A DNA stretch of 64,000 nt from Nitrosospira multiformis (GCF_003050865.1 NZ_QAOK01000020.1:1-64000), one strand, 5' to 3'; counted from the first letter of the stretch, positions 1 through 9,235 are shown. A program made the numbers and translations. The notes: a model not told the origin generated them from the sequence alone.

Positions 1-30
1 GGATATATCTCTTTGTGCTTGTAGATTCAT
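1..30 (-). CDS. Start of an unidentified gene, cut by the left edge
   Basis: An ATG on the minus strand at 30-28 is preceded by AGGAG six bases upstream, a good ribosome binding site, and ten codons (MNLQAQRDIS) run open to the edge. A TTGACA hexamer lies at 72-67 on the same strand, but I see no convincing -10. Too little of the protein is present to name a family. The hairpin cluster at 75-300 lies directly upstream. Confidence 0.4.
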   Translation of the reverse strand, partial: MNLQAQRDIS

Positions 31-74
31 GAACAACTCCTGAAAACAGTTTGAATGTATCAAAACTGTCAACC

Positions 75-292
75 GAAGTCGTGATATTCATAATTGAAGA
101 TGAACGTTTAAACGTCCATCTTCAGCTGGCACGACTTTCAAGTTTATTTCTATAAATTTGGTAAAAACCACCGTCTTTAGACGGTGACTTTGACTTTAAA
201 TGTGTTGACTCATGCGCGCTAGCTTGGTGCGGATAGGCGACTTTAGTCGTCTGCACCCAAGCTGCGCTAACCCACCTACTTCTAGTAGGTGG
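75..292. repeat. Cluster of DNA hairpins, IS200/IS605-like end or structured RNA
   Basis: Several inverted repeats follow one another. A nested cruciform has outer arms AAGTCGTG (76-83) and CACGACTT (130-137) enclosing TGAAGATG (95-102), the palindrome ACGTTTAAACGT (104-115) and CATCTTCA (117-124). Next come CCGTCTTTAGACGG (171-184), a long-range pair AGCTTGGTGC / GCACCCAAGCT flanking CGACTTTAGTCG (238-249), and CCACCTACT-TCT-AGTAGGTGG (272-292). Strings of short imperfect hairpins like these occur at the ends of IS200/IS605 elements and in the RNA made at the tnpB end. No tnpA or tnpB is in the window, so this would be a solo end. The last hairpin could also end transcription of the gene at 301-1080, but it has no T-run. 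Confidence 0.5.
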
Positions 293-300
293 TAGTTTAG

Positions 301-1080
301 TCAAAGAACGGGAATGTATTCTGCGATACCTTCAAGATTCACGGTTTCGTAGGTGAGTTGGGCTCCGGTGTGATCTACAACAAAGCCACGGCCGTGAATC
401 AGGATGCCCATTGTCTTGAAGATCTGCCGCAACTCTTCTCCCAGTTCGACCGGCGGCAGAACCAGCGCGAAATCCAAAGAAGGTTCATCCGTAGCGCCGG
501 ACCTGAAATTTACTGAGACAAGCGTCCCCACTACTGTTTGCTGCTGAGTAATCTGTGCTCCGCGAAATACGAAGTGGCCTTCCGGGCCGGTATATTCGAA
601 GGAAGCTTCTTGTGGCTTTTCTTTCGCACCCAACGGGTCCAGTGCTTGAGGAAAAAAAACGACGCGTTTTACACCTTCCTGATCAACAAATGTAAAACGA
701 CTGGGATTTCTCTTCGGGTGTTCCGAATTGCCCAGGCTGGGATTTCTCTCCGAATGTTCGGAATTGCCCAGCAATGCCTTTTTTGAATCGTGTTTGACGT
801 GTATCCGAACTCCCCTGGCATCGGGAGGCAGGGGGTCCCAGAGGTGAACGACACCGATAGGCATAATTGCGTCTGTGGCAGGTTCCTGATGCGGTGGATC
901 AGCGACAAAATCAAAATCATAAATGCCGTCTGGCGGCGGCTGAATGAAGACAAAAGGTTCTAACCGCGGATTTGTCCAACCCTCGCCAGATATATTTCCT
1001 GAGGCGCTAATTCGTAATTTAGGCGGATGATTTTCCAGAACAAATAACTCAACATCAAGAACTTCCAGAATTTTTTCCAT
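301..1080 (-). CDS. Hypothetical protein with an internal 12-residue duplication
   Basis: A 259-residue protein I do not recognise. It has no signal peptide or membrane segment. The N-terminal half is rich in proline and acidic residues. Residues around 103-127 contain two near-identical copies of a 12-residue unit (core GNSEHxxRNPSL), encoded by a 36-bp tandem duplication at 701-772. The C-terminal 80 residues look like a folded domain of alternating strands and a helix. It lies on the same strand as the efflux operon upstream, but a 218-bp gap separates them, so it may have its own promoter. No function is assigned. Confidence 0.6.
   Translation of the reverse strand: MEKILEVLDVELFVLENHPPKLRISASGNISGEGWTNPRLEPFVFIQPPPDGIYDFDFVADPPHQEPATDAIMPIGVVHLWDPLPPDARGVRIHVKHDSKKALLGNSEHSERNPSLGNSEHPKRNPSRFTFVDQEGVKRVVFFPQALDPLGAKEKPQEASFEYTGPEGHFVFRGAQITQQQTVVGTLVSVNFRSGATDEPSLDFALVLPPVELGEELRQIFKTMGILIHGRGFVVDHTGAQLTYETVNLEGIAEYIPVL
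701..772. repeat. 36-bp tandem duplication inside a coding region
   Basis: Units 701-736 and 737-772 are both 36 bp and differ at only a few positions. The length is a multiple of three, so the reading frame of the gene at 301-1080 is kept and a 12-residue unit is doubled. Confidence 0.85.
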
Positions 1081-1298
1081 TTTTGACTTCCCCCGTCATT
1101 TGAAATGAGTGGAGCGCTCTGCGGCAGCAATGCCTCGGTTTGTGCTACTGCCATTCTTTATAGCCAAGGAAAGTAAAATAACAACCACATTCGCATTGTC
1201 CGTATAACCTTTCACAGAACAATGGTCATCGGAAGGAACCATACTGGAAGAGGAAAAGGTGTTCTGCTCACAGCGCCTGCAGCGCACTTGATTTCGGG

Positions 1299-2408
1299 TT
1301 ACAGCAACCGGTTGCGAAACAGCCATGCGGCGAAAGGCAGCGTAACTGTCGACATGATCAGGAGCGGAATCAGATCATAGCCGACCATCATCAAGTCAGC
1401 CCCTTCCAGATATACGCGCTGCATCAGGTCAACAGCAAAGCGGAGGGGATTGGCCAGAGTAATAACCTGAAGAAATTCCGGCATGTTGCGCACCGGCGTC
1501 GCCAGGCCTGAAAGCATTATGAGCGGCATCACCAGCATGAAAGTATAGAGCATGGCCTGCTGCATAGTGGTACAAACTGCTGAAATTGCCAGACCCACCC
1601 CTACGCTGGCAATCGTGAACAAAGTCAAACCGGTATAGAGTGTTATCAACGAGCCGGCAAGCGGCACCTCGAACCAGTAGAGCGACACCAGGAGGACGAT
1701 GGTGGATTGCAGCAGGCCTATTGCAACGATTGGAATCACCTTGCCTACCATGATTTCCATGGGTGAAAACGGTGTTACCAGTAACTGATCGAATGTACCA
1801 TTCTCGCGCTCACGGGCGACAGTGAGCGCGGCCAGCAACATTGTCTGTATCATGCTGAGCGAGGCGATCAAGCCCGGCATCAGATTCCAGCGGGTCTCCA
1901 GATTGGGGTTGTACCAGGCGCGTGCCTCAACCGTAAGGGGCTGCCTTGCGTTGCCACCTAACGTCGTGTTATATGATTCGATAATTGAGGCGACATACCC
2001 TGCAGCAGAGCCGGCGCTGTTGGAGTTCCGCGCATCGAGAATCAGTTGTACCGGGGCAAGCTCGCCCGCATTCACTTGCTGCTCGAAGCGTGGTCCGATC
2101 TGTATCACCATTAGGACCTGCTGCGAATCGATCACTCCCGCGATATCCCGCTGTGTTTGCAAGGTTGCGACACGCTGAAAAACACCCGTTCCATCCAGAC
2201 GCGCTATCAATTCAACGGAGGCAGCACCGCGGCTCTGATCAAGCAAGGCATAGGGCACGTTGATGAGATCAAAAGTGGCAGCGTAGCCGAATAAAAAGCT
2301 TTCCACCAGCGACGGGACGACAAGAATGACCCGATTGGCAGGATCCTTCAGGATCGCCAGAAACTCCTTGCGGCACAGACTGATAATGCGGCGCACGAGG
2401 TCGAGCAT
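1299..2408 (-). CDS. ABC-2 type permease (second permease of efflux system)
   Basis: A 369-residue inner-membrane permease of the ABC-2 family (YhhJ/YbhR type). It has one N-terminal membrane helix (about residues 25-45), a large periplasmic region to about 170, then five hydrophobic helices to the end. The conserved segment with ERENGTFDQLLVTP just after the second helix is the typical ABC-2 cytoplasmic loop. It starts 3 bases after the end of the first permease, so the two are probably translated together. With the other permease and the double ATPase it would form an exporter fed by the HlyD-type adaptor, likely for drugs or other hydrophobic compounds; the substrate cannot be read from sequence. 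Confidence 0.88.
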   Translation of the reverse strand: MLDLVRRIISLCRKEFLAILKDPANRVILVVPSLVESFLFGYAATFDLINVPYALLDQSRGAASVELIARLDGTGVFQRVATLQTQRDIAGVIDSQQVLMVIQIGPRFEQQVNAGELAPVQLILDARNSNSAGSAAGYVASIIESYNTTLGGNARQPLTVEARAWYNPNLETRWNLMPGLIASLSMIQTMLLAALTVARERENGTFDQLLVTPFSPMEIMVGKVIPIVAIGLLQSTIVLLVSLYWFEVPLAGSLITLYTGLTLFTIASVGVGLAISAVCTTMQQAMLYTFMLVMPLIMLSGLATPVRNMPEFLQVITLANPLRFAVDLMQRVYLEGADLMMVGYDLIPLLIMSTVTLPFAAWLFRNRLL

Positions 2409-2411
2409 GGG

Positions 2412-3575
2412 TCAATCCAGTTTCTTGCGGGTAACAAAGCGCGCGAGGCCGAGCAGCAACGCTGCATAGCCCGTGAGAATCGCATAATTTCGTATTATCA
2501 CCGGCCATACATCGCCGGCGAGATACAGCGTCCTGATCAGTTCCATGAAATAAGTGGCCGGTAGAATCTTTCCAACCAGCTGAATGACAACAGGCACGTT
2601 GCGCAAGTCAAAGAGAAAACCGGAAAGCATGAGCGCCGGCATGAAGCTGGTAATAATTGCGATTTGACTGGCAGTGAACTGGTTTTTGGTTATGGAGGAG
2701 ATGACCAGGCCGAAACCCAGCGCCACCAATAGATAGAGCATCGAACCGCCCAGCAGGATCAGCAGTGAACCACGCATGGGCACCTCGAACAGAAAATGCG
2801 CCGCAGCCAGGCATACCCCCAGCGCGGCCATGCCTACCAGAAAATAGGGAATAATTTTCGCCAGCAGGATTTCTGTCGGGCGCACGGGCGAGACGAACAA
2901 TGCTTCCAGGGTACCGCGTTCCCACTCGCGCGCCATCACCATTGCGGTGAGAAAGGCCCCGATGAGTGTCATGATCAGAACGATCAAGCCTGGAACCAGA
3001 TACCATGTGCTGGAGTTGGCAGAGTTGAACCACAAACGTTCCACCAATGTGATTCCACCCCCGGTCGGGGCTTGCAAAGCTGCTTTTCGCTCCGCCTGCC
3101 GCAACGTCCACTGGCCAACAATACTGTTGATGTATTTTCGAATGATTGTTGCGCGGGTGGAATCTGTTCCATAGGCCAGAAACTGGACTTGTGCTTTGCC
3201 TTCTCCCAATCGCCGGGAAAAATCGCTTGGTATCCGGAAGATTCCCTCTACTTCGCGCGCCCGCATCAAACGTTCTGCCTCCTGCATGGATGGAACTCTT
3301 ACAGGTGAAATATACGGGGAGAGTTCCAGGCCTGAGACAACGTCGACCGAAGTGGGGGACGCATCTTCCAGTACGATTGCAATGTGCGCATTCCTCACAT
3401 CGAGTGACAGGCCATAACCGAAAATGAGGATCAATATCATGGGGAGACCAATTCCAACTGCAAGATTGCTTTTGTCTCGCGACAGCTGACGTATTTCCTT
3501 TCGGATCAGGGAAATGAGCCGTAGTTGAAAGCCTGAATAACCCCGCTGGCCTGATTGGCTGTTTTTTCCACTCAT
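2412..3575 (-). CDS. ABC-2 type permease (first permease of efflux system)
   Basis: A 387-residue ABC-2 permease, paralogous to its downstream neighbour, with the same plan: N-terminal membrane helix (about 35-55), long extracytoplasmic loop, then five or six helices. The loop motif EWERGTLEALFVSPV matches the one in the partner, where ABC-2 permeases contact their ATPase. Its ATG overlaps the last codons of the ATPase gene by 4 bases, a sign of translational coupling. Paired permeases beside a fused ATPase are typical of the YhiI/RbbA/YhhJ and YbhGFSR exporters of enterobacteria. Confidence 0.88.
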   Translation of the reverse strand: MSGKNSQSGQRGYSGFQLRLISLIRKEIRQLSRDKSNLAVGIGLPMILILIFGYGLSLDVRNAHIAIVLEDASPTSVDVVSGLELSPYISPVRVPSMQEAERLMRAREVEGIFRIPSDFSRRLGEGKAQVQFLAYGTDSTRATIIRKYINSIVGQWTLRQAERKAALQAPTGGGITLVERLWFNSANSSTWYLVPGLIVLIMTLIGAFLTAMVMAREWERGTLEALFVSPVRPTEILLAKIIPYFLVGMAALGVCLAAAHFLFEVPMRGSLLILLGGSMLYLLVALGFGLVISSITKNQFTASQIAIITSFMPALMLSGFLFDLRNVPVVIQLVGKILPATYFMELIRTLYLAGDVWPVIIRNYAILTGYAALLLGLARFVTRKKLD

Positions 3576-5374
3576 AAGCTCGGCGCTCTTTCAGTCGATT
3601 TATCTCGTTCCCGCTCGCGGGCAACGATACGAATGAATGCCTCTTCCATCGTCAGCGTGGCATCCTTCCCCCCGGCTTGTCCGCGAACCTCCTGTGGCGT
3701 CCCCATGGCCACTAACCTGCCGTTGTCCTGGATTACAATACGATCGCAGTACTCAGCCTCTTCCATGAAATGGGTTGTGATGATGATTGTCGTTCCCATT
3801 TCCGACAGTGCGGTGATGTGACGCCAGAATCCCCTTCGTCTGAGCGGATCGATTCCGCTGGTAGGCTCGTCCAGAAACAGGATTTCAGGTTCATGCAGCA
3901 GGCCAACTGCCATTGCGAGCCTCTGCCGGAAGCCACCGGGTAATTGCCCGCTCGGAGATTGTTCCCTCCCTGCAAGATCGAATTGCTGGATGACAACCTG
4001 AATACGCTCATGTAACCGTTCGCCGAACAGACCATAGGCATTGCCGAAAAACTCCAGGTTTTCCCTCACGGTCAAATCGCCGTAAAGTGCAAACTTCTGC
4101 GCAACATATCCTATCCTTCGGCGCGCCGGAGCCCGTGCATGCCGAAGGTTGACCCCCGCCACCTGGAGAAAACCGCTGCTTGCAGGTAGAAGGCCGCAAA
4201 GTATGCGAAAGGTCGTGGTCTTGCCTGCCCCATTCGGCCCCAGTAACCCGAAGATTTCACCGCGCCGCACCCAGAAGGACACATGATCGACAGCGATAAA
4301 ATCTCCGAATTTTCGTACCAGATCACGTACCTCAATGATCTTTTCATCGGACTGCCGATTTTCTCCCGAGGTAGTTGCAGACAGTGCCGGCCTCTCGAAT
4401 GGGAGAGTATCTGGCGGAATCATCTGGTGCTGTTCACGCAGCAGTACCATAAACCCGTCTTCAAGACGTGCTTCCACCGGAATGACTTCAATACCGCTCA
4501 ACAGCGCATCAATATCCTGCTGCCGTGCATGAGGGCGACGGATAAAACGCACTGCCCCACTTTGGGGCACAGCATCTATGATGTTTTTGGAATCATCCAG
4601 AAGTTGTGCCTGCAGAACTCGTGAAGGCTGACCCTGGTGTGGGGCAGTGACAAAGCAAAGATCGCCTGCGTACTGCCGTATCTCGTCAGGTGGGCCTTCG
4701 GCAAGCAGTTTGCCCTCCTCCAGCACATGAATCCTGGTGCAACGCTCTGCTTCATCGAGGTAGGCTGTGGTAATCAACACCGTCAGTTGCTCCTCATCGA
4801 TCAATTGCCCGATGATCTCCCATAGCTCCCGTCGCGACAACGGATCGACACCCACTGTTGGCTCATCAAGCAGCAGCAGCTCGGGAGAACGCACGAGCGT
4901 ACAGGCCAAACCCAGCTTCTGTTTCATGCCTCCTGACAGTTTTCCCGCAGGGCGCTGGGTGAAGCGGATGAGATCGGTCATTTCCAGCAGTCGACGATAA
5001 CGTTGCCCGCGTACCTCCTGCGGCACTCCATGCAGGTCTGCATAAAGATCGAGATTCTCCTGAACGCTCAAGTCCTCATACAGGCCGAAGCGCTGCGGCA
5101 TATAACTTATGCGATCCTGCACTGTCTGCGGGTCGGTTACAACATTCACATTCAATACCTGGAGGTGTCCGTCATCCGGCTTTATCAAACCCGCGAACAT
5201 GCGCAAGAGAGTAGTCTTGCCTGCTCCATCCGGCCCGACCAGCGCAGTAAGCGAACCTGCGGACACTTCCATGGAAACGCCTGCGACAGCCTCCACGATC
5301 TGGCCGGTTTTTTTGACCGGAAAGCGCTTGTAAATATCATTTGCTACCAGTGCGGGCTGCGTTTGCTCCATCAA
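3572..5374 (-). CDS. ABC transporter ATPase with two fused nucleotide-binding domains
   Basis: A 600-residue cytoplasmic ATPase made of two ABC domains. Domain 1 (about 10-245) has Walker A GPDGAGKTT, signature LSGGMKQ and Walker B LLLLDEPTVG. Domain 2 (about 345-580) has Walker A GPNGAGKTTT and Walker B EILFLDEPTSG, but its signature reads LPGGFRQ instead of LSGGxxQ, so the two composite ATP sites may not be equivalent. A linker of about 100 residues joins them. This is the RbbA/YhiH arrangement without the permease domain, which is encoded separately downstream. It overlaps both the adaptor gene upstream and the permease gene downstream by 4 bases. Confidence 0.92.
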   Translation of the reverse strand: MMEQTQPALVANDIYKRFPVKKTGQIVEAVAGVSMEVSAGSLTALVGPDGAGKTTLLRMFAGLIKPDDGHLQVLNVNVVTDPQTVQDRISYMPQRFGLYEDLSVQENLDLYADLHGVPQEVRGQRYRRLLEMTDLIRFTQRPAGKLSGGMKQKLGLACTLVRSPELLLLDEPTVGVDPLSRRELWEIIGQLIDEEQLTVLITTAYLDEAERCTRIHVLEEGKLLAEGPPDEIRQYAGDLCFVTAPHQGQPSRVLQAQLLDDSKNIIDAVPQSGAVRFIRRPHARQQDIDALLSGIEVIPVEARLEDGFMVLLREQHQMIPPDTLPFERPALSATTSGENRQSDEKIIEVRDLVRKFGDFIAVDHVSFWVRRGEIFGLLGPNGAGKTTTFRILCGLLPASSGFLQVAGVNLRHARAPARRRIGYVAQKFALYGDLTVRENLEFFGNAYGLFGERLHERIQVVIQQFDLAGREQSPSGQLPGGFRQRLAMAVGLLHEPEILFLDEPTSGIDPLRRRGFWRHITALSEMGTTIIITTHFMEEAEYCDRIVIQDNGRLVAMGTPQEVRGQAGGKDATLTMEEAFIRIVARERERDKSTERAPSL

Positions 5375-6399
5375 TGCTTCACTTCACGGGAATTTCCATT
5401 ATTTCCGAGAGCGATATGCACGGTGGCGGGCATGCCCAGACGCAGTCTGTCTCCCGCGTCTTCCACATACACCCGTACCTCATAAACGAGGCTGGTGCGC
5501 AGCTCCTCGGTTTGTACAGGCTTTGGGGTAAACTCGGCAACCGACGAGATATAGCCGATACGACCATGAATGGGCTCCTCCGGATGACTGTCAGTAACAA
5601 CCTCTGCACCCATGCCGGGCTGGATGCGGCCCAGATCAGTCTCGGATACGTAGGCTCGAACCCATTTCGGATCGGTTATTGCAAGCGCATAAACCGGACG
5701 TTGTGGCGAAGCCATATCTCCCGGTTCGAGCAGACGTGAGCGTATGACAGCATTAATAGGAGATTTCAGTTCGGCCAGATCAAGCTGGTGCAGCAGCAAG
5801 GCCAGCTCAGCACGAAAAACATTCAACTGCGCCTCCGCCTGCGCAATATCTTCCTTGCGCGGTCCGATTAATGCCAGTTGCAGTGCCTTTTTGCGATTTT
5901 CGAGTTGCGCCACAGCCACTCGATGGCGAGACCTGGCATTGTCGAGATCCTGCTTGCTGACGGCAGCACCCGAGTCACTTTCAATCTCTATCAAGCGGCC
6001 GAGAAACTGTTTGGCGAGATCGGCATCGGCCTGAGCGGAAGCAACCTCAGTCCGGGCCTGTGCTATTTCCTCGGGGCGGGTGCCATTCTCAAGCCGCAAC
6101 AGCGCCTGCTTCTGGGTGGCGACCTGAGCTTCGGCTTGCGCGATTTGCAACGTAAGAATCCGGGTATCCAACGTTGCGAGAACCTGTCCTGTCTGGACCC
6201 GATCTCCCTCCTCCACGCGCATTTCAGCGATCCGATCGTTTCCGTTGAAGGCGAGAGAAACCTGGCGGATATCCACATTGCCAAAGAGTGTCAGAAACTC
6301 GCCATTGCTTTCCTTATGGGTTAAAAACCAGTTTGCCGTTCCCACCAAAATCAGGGCAAGCACTGCTGCTATTCCTATAAGGACGAATTTTTTATTCAC
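5371..6399 (-). CDS. HlyD-family periplasmic adaptor (membrane fusion protein)
   Basis: A 342-residue adaptor anchored by one N-terminal membrane helix (about 5-27). The barrel-sandwich half motif around VEEGDRVQTGQVLATLD (residues 61-77) is followed by a long alpha-helical hairpin rich in Ala, Gln, Glu and Arg (about 80-205), and by a beta-barrel domain with SPINAVIRSRLLEPGD. This is the YhiI/YbhG type of membrane fusion protein, which links an ABC exporter to an outer-membrane channel. No outer-membrane factor of the TolC family is encoded here, so one from elsewhere would be needed. It overlaps the ATPase gene. Confidence 0.9.
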   Translation of the reverse strand: MNKKFVLIGIAAVLALILVGTANWFLTHKESNGEFLTLFGNVDIRQVSLAFNGNDRIAEMRVEEGDRVQTGQVLATLDTRILTLQIAQAEAQVATQKQALLRLENGTRPEEIAQARTEVASAQADADLAKQFLGRLIEIESDSGAAVSKQDLDNARSRHRVAVAQLENRKKALQLALIGPRKEDIAQAEAQLNVFRAELALLLHQLDLAELKSPINAVIRSRLLEPGDMASPQRPVYALAITDPKWVRAYVSETDLGRIQPGMGAEVVTDSHPEEPIHGRIGYISSVAEFTPKPVQTEELRTSLVYEVRVYVEDAGDRLRLGMPATVHIALGNNGNSREVKH

Positions 6400-6492
6400 C
6401 GATGATGTCAGATGCGGTTACGCTACTTTACTGAAGCGGATGACTGCATGGAAACCGCGCGGTTGCCGACGCAAAAACTCCTGTTTGGACGA

Positions 6493-6915
6493 TCAGCCGG
6501 TCCGCGAATCAGTACCGTCAACGATAGCTTCAGCCGCATCTTCCAGGGCAACGATTGCGGAAGGAAGTGACGCCGCGTTGCCTGAATAAACTGCGCCAGC
6601 CAGAAGAACCAGTGCGGATGCCAGATCAAGTGCCTGCTTCAGGGTGGTGATATGCTTTACTGCTGCTTTTGCCTCCTTGACGCTCGACTGCAGTCGCTCA
6701 AACGCTAGCTGGCTATCTGCCAATACCAGCCCTATTGCACTGGTATAAAGGCTGGAGGCGGTATTCAGAAGTAAAATCTCCTGACTATCGAGCTCATCCC
6801 ACTCTGCCTTGCTCAAGCTGGCACGATGCTGGATGCGCCAGTCCCCGAGCGCAATTGCTGCATCCCGGAACTGGTTGCCCAATTCGAAAGCGTCATCGGA
6901 CGAAAGCTTGTCCAT
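6493..6915 (-). CDS. Small helical protein in efflux operon, unknown function
   Basis: A 140-residue, mostly alpha-helical protein that I do not recognise. It has no signal peptide. A hydrophobic alanine- and leucine-rich stretch (about 95-125) could be a membrane helix or a packed amphipathic helix. It sits between the lipoprotein gene (31 bp upstream) and the adaptor gene (94 bp downstream) on the same strand, which suggests co-transcription with the exporter. Such accessory genes are not part of the standard YhiI/RbbA/YhhJ set. Confidence 0.6.
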   Translation of the reverse strand: MDKLSSDDAFELGNQFRDAAIALGDWRIQHRASLSKAEWDELDSQEILLLNTASSLYTSAIGLVLADSQLAFERLQSSVKEAKAAVKHITTLKQALDLASALVLLAGAVYSGNAASLPSAIVALEDAAEAIVDGTDSRTG

Positions 6916-6945
6916 GCGTTTATTCTCTTTCTTCGTTAGTCGCTT

Positions 6946-7824
6946 TTAATGCGAAACATCGAGTAAACCCCGGTAAGCCATGCGAAGATCTGCGACATAG
7001 GGTTTGAATTGCTTGTCCAACTCGTTACTGCCGATCTTTTTGTGGTGCTCATACAGATACTGATGCGCATTAGCGATTTTATCCAGCACGGCAATATAAC
7101 CCTGCGCACTCCTGATCCGGGTATTTACACGGCCCAGCGATTCGGCCTTCGCCTCTCTTGCAAGCGCCATTGCCACAGGTTCCATGGGATTACCGGGCAT
7201 ATACATGAAATTGTCATAATATCTGCCGAGCAGCGCCGTTTCTACCTGTAAATCGGCAATCATGCCCTTCTCCACGATTTTTCGCGTAGCCTGAATTACA
7301 TGCTGAAGCGGCTGATTTGCATCACGGACCAGTTTCCTGAGTTCATGGAGCCGATAACCCGCAGTTACGGCGCGTGCGAGCAGCGTAGATAGTGCTCCCA
7401 CCGCCTCTTTCTCTTCGGAAGTCAGCAGTGTTGCCCTGCTGAGATTTGTACTCAATTCTTTTAGTGATTTATCATAGGCATGAGTGTTACCGGCGGCCAG
7501 GTTGCCTAAACCTTGCATATAGTCTGTCACGGTTTGCTGGAGCAGATCCAGGCTGGCTCGCTGCGCCTCCCGTCGTATTTTCTGTGCTTCCAGCTCGCCG
7601 TGGAATTTCTCTGGCTGGTATTGTTTGCGGCGATCAAGTGCGGCCACATAGTCCCTCGTAAGCGCGTCATAACTTGCCGCATCTGAAGAAAGAGCGGCAA
7701 AAACTTTCACTTCCCTGAAACTGACGCATCCGGAAACAAAAGATACAAGCAGGAATATGCCGAATGCTTTCCAGAAGCTTCCGCGTATACCAATCACGTT
7801 GACATCAAGAGAACGGTTCATCAC
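6946..7824 (-). CDS. Lipoprotein, first gene of efflux operon
   Basis: A 292-residue protein with a lipoprotein signal: positive N-terminus, hydrophobic core FGIFLLVSFV and lipobox VSGC, with Cys near residue 33. The mature part is largely helical with long charged helices and no recognised domain. The residue after the Cys is Val, not Asp, so outer-membrane sorting is likely under the usual Lol rule. It is the promoter-proximal gene of the efflux locus and faces the esterase gene across 176 bp. A role as the periplasmic or outer-membrane part of the exporter is an inference from position only. Confidence 0.65.
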   Translation of the reverse strand: MMNRSLDVNVIGIRGSFWKAFGIFLLVSFVSGCVSFREVKVFAALSSDAASYDALTRDYVAALDRRKQYQPEKFHGELEAQKIRREAQRASLDLLQQTVTDYMQGLGNLAAGNTHAYDKSLKELSTNLSRATLLTSEEKEAVGALSTLLARAVTAGYRLHELRKLVRDANQPLQHVIQATRKIVEKGMIADLQVETALLGRYYDNFMYMPGNPMEPVAMALAREAKAESLGRVNTRIRSAQGYIAVLDKIANAHQYLYEHHKKIGSNELDKQFKPYVADLRMAYRGLLDVSH

Positions 7825-8000
7825 ATATTCTGTAGCTCTATCGGGAGCGATGTGTTATTCCTTTATCTTAGCTGGGAAAACAGAGAGTTTTGTATATTTC
7901 GAGACTTGGCGACAAAAAGCAGTTATGCCATGGTTAACGCATTTTTGCGGGCTGCGCATAATATGCGCTTTCCCCGATCTTCCTCAAGTATCTGATACTC

Positions 8001-9197
8001 ATGAGAATAACCCTCCTGGCTGCCCTTGCCGTCCTGCAAATAAGCTTTACCCCTCCACTTCGCGCCGCTGACTCCGCAAGTTTTGTTCTCAATTATATTG
8101 GTCAGCAAATCGTACCCCATCAGACAAAATTCAAAGGGACGACCGTCGGCGGGTTGTCGTCTCTGGACTACAACGCAAGCACTGCCCGTTACCTGTCCAT
8201 TAGCGATGATCGCAGCAGAACCAATCCAGCGCGATTTTACGAATTATCCCTGGATCTCGCCAAATTCCAGCGCTCGGCCGAGCCCGGTATGGCAGGCGTG
8301 ACCTTTCATGCCGTAACCACGATCCAGCAATCCGGTGGGGGGGCGTTCGAGAAAAACTCCGTGGATCCGGAAGGTCTCCGCTTTGACCGCAGGCGTAACA
8401 CGATTTATTGGAGCGAAGAAGGCCACCGGGAGATATCGGGTTTCCGCAGCCCTGCGGTACGCGAAATGAATGCTGATGGCAGCCATTCTCGCGATTTCAT
8501 TGTTCCCCTTTACTACTCTCCCAGCGGCTCCCGTGTGTGGACATTTACCGGTAGTAAGGGCGTTTACGACAATTTGGGGTTTGAGAGCCTGGCAATCTCC
8601 ACCGACGGTACAACTCTGTATACGGCTACCGAAAATGGCTTGGTTCAGGATTCTCCCCCTGCCAATGCCTATAGAGGCTCACGCGCACGTATCCTTGCCT
8701 TCGACATTGCCACCGGAAAACCAGTTGCGGAGTATGCTTACGATGTTGAGCCTGTTACGTCCGCACCGTCCTTGCTCGGCAGTTTCGCTATCATCGGACT
8801 GAGCGACTTCCTCGCCATCGGTGACCGCCAATTCATTACTATCGAGCGCACTTTATCCCTTGGTACAATCACGCCGGGCCGTATTAACACAGGATATACC
8901 GTCCGGCTTTATTATGCCGATGCAAGGAACGCCACCAACATTTCCGGAATGGAATCGATCGCGGGCAAAAGCATCTCTCCATTAAGAAAAGTTCTCCTGT
9001 TCGATATGTCAGACCTGAAAAATACGGATGGCTCGGCTCTGGCTATTGGTAACATAGAAGGCATCACCTTTGGTCCCGAATTCAAGGGCAAACGCACTAT
9101 CTTGCTGGTAGCTGACAACAATTTCTCCAGAATGCAATTCACCCAATTCGTCGCATTGGAAATTGCCTTTGAATCGGAACTGGAGCGGTTACAATAA
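8001..9197 (+). CDS. Phytase-like esterase, exported
   Basis: A 398-residue secreted protein with a signal peptide (about residues 1-22, ending PPLRAAD). The rest matches the esterase-like activity of phytase family (Pfam Phytase-like): a beta-propeller-type sequence with GGLSSLDYN near the start, SVDPEGLRFD, GFESLAIS, ISGMESIAG and NIEGITFGPE, each an acidic loop of one blade. Members are periplasmic or secreted and some cleave phosphate or carboxyl esters; the substrate is unknown here. It is transcribed away from the efflux locus and stands alone. Confidence 0.82.
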   Translation: MRITLLAALAVLQISFTPPLRAADSASFVLNYIGQQIVPHQTKFKGTTVGGLSSLDYNASTARYLSISDDRSRTNPARFYELSLDLAKFQRSAEPGMAGVTFHAVTTIQQSGGGAFEKNSVDPEGLRFDRRRNTIYWSEEGHREISGFRSPAVREMNADGSHSRDFIVPLYYSPSGSRVWTFTGSKGVYDNLGFESLAISTDGTTLYTATENGLVQDSPPANAYRGSRARILAFDIATGKPVAEYAYDVEPVTSAPSLLGSFAIIGLSDFLAIGDRQFITIERTLSLGTITPGRINTGYTVRLYYADARNATNISGMESIAGKSISPLRKVLLFDMSDLKNTDGSALAIGNIEGITFGPEFKGKRTILLVADNNFSRMQFTQFVALEIAFESELERLQ

Positions 9198-9235
9198 AAA
9201 TATGAATTCTGAAAGGAATATGAAAGGAATACTGC

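Noticed and set aside
1096-1326. 76-codon minus-strand frame between permease and hypothetical gene
   Set aside because: It overlaps the permease end, and its Cys pairs alone are too little to support a zinc protein.
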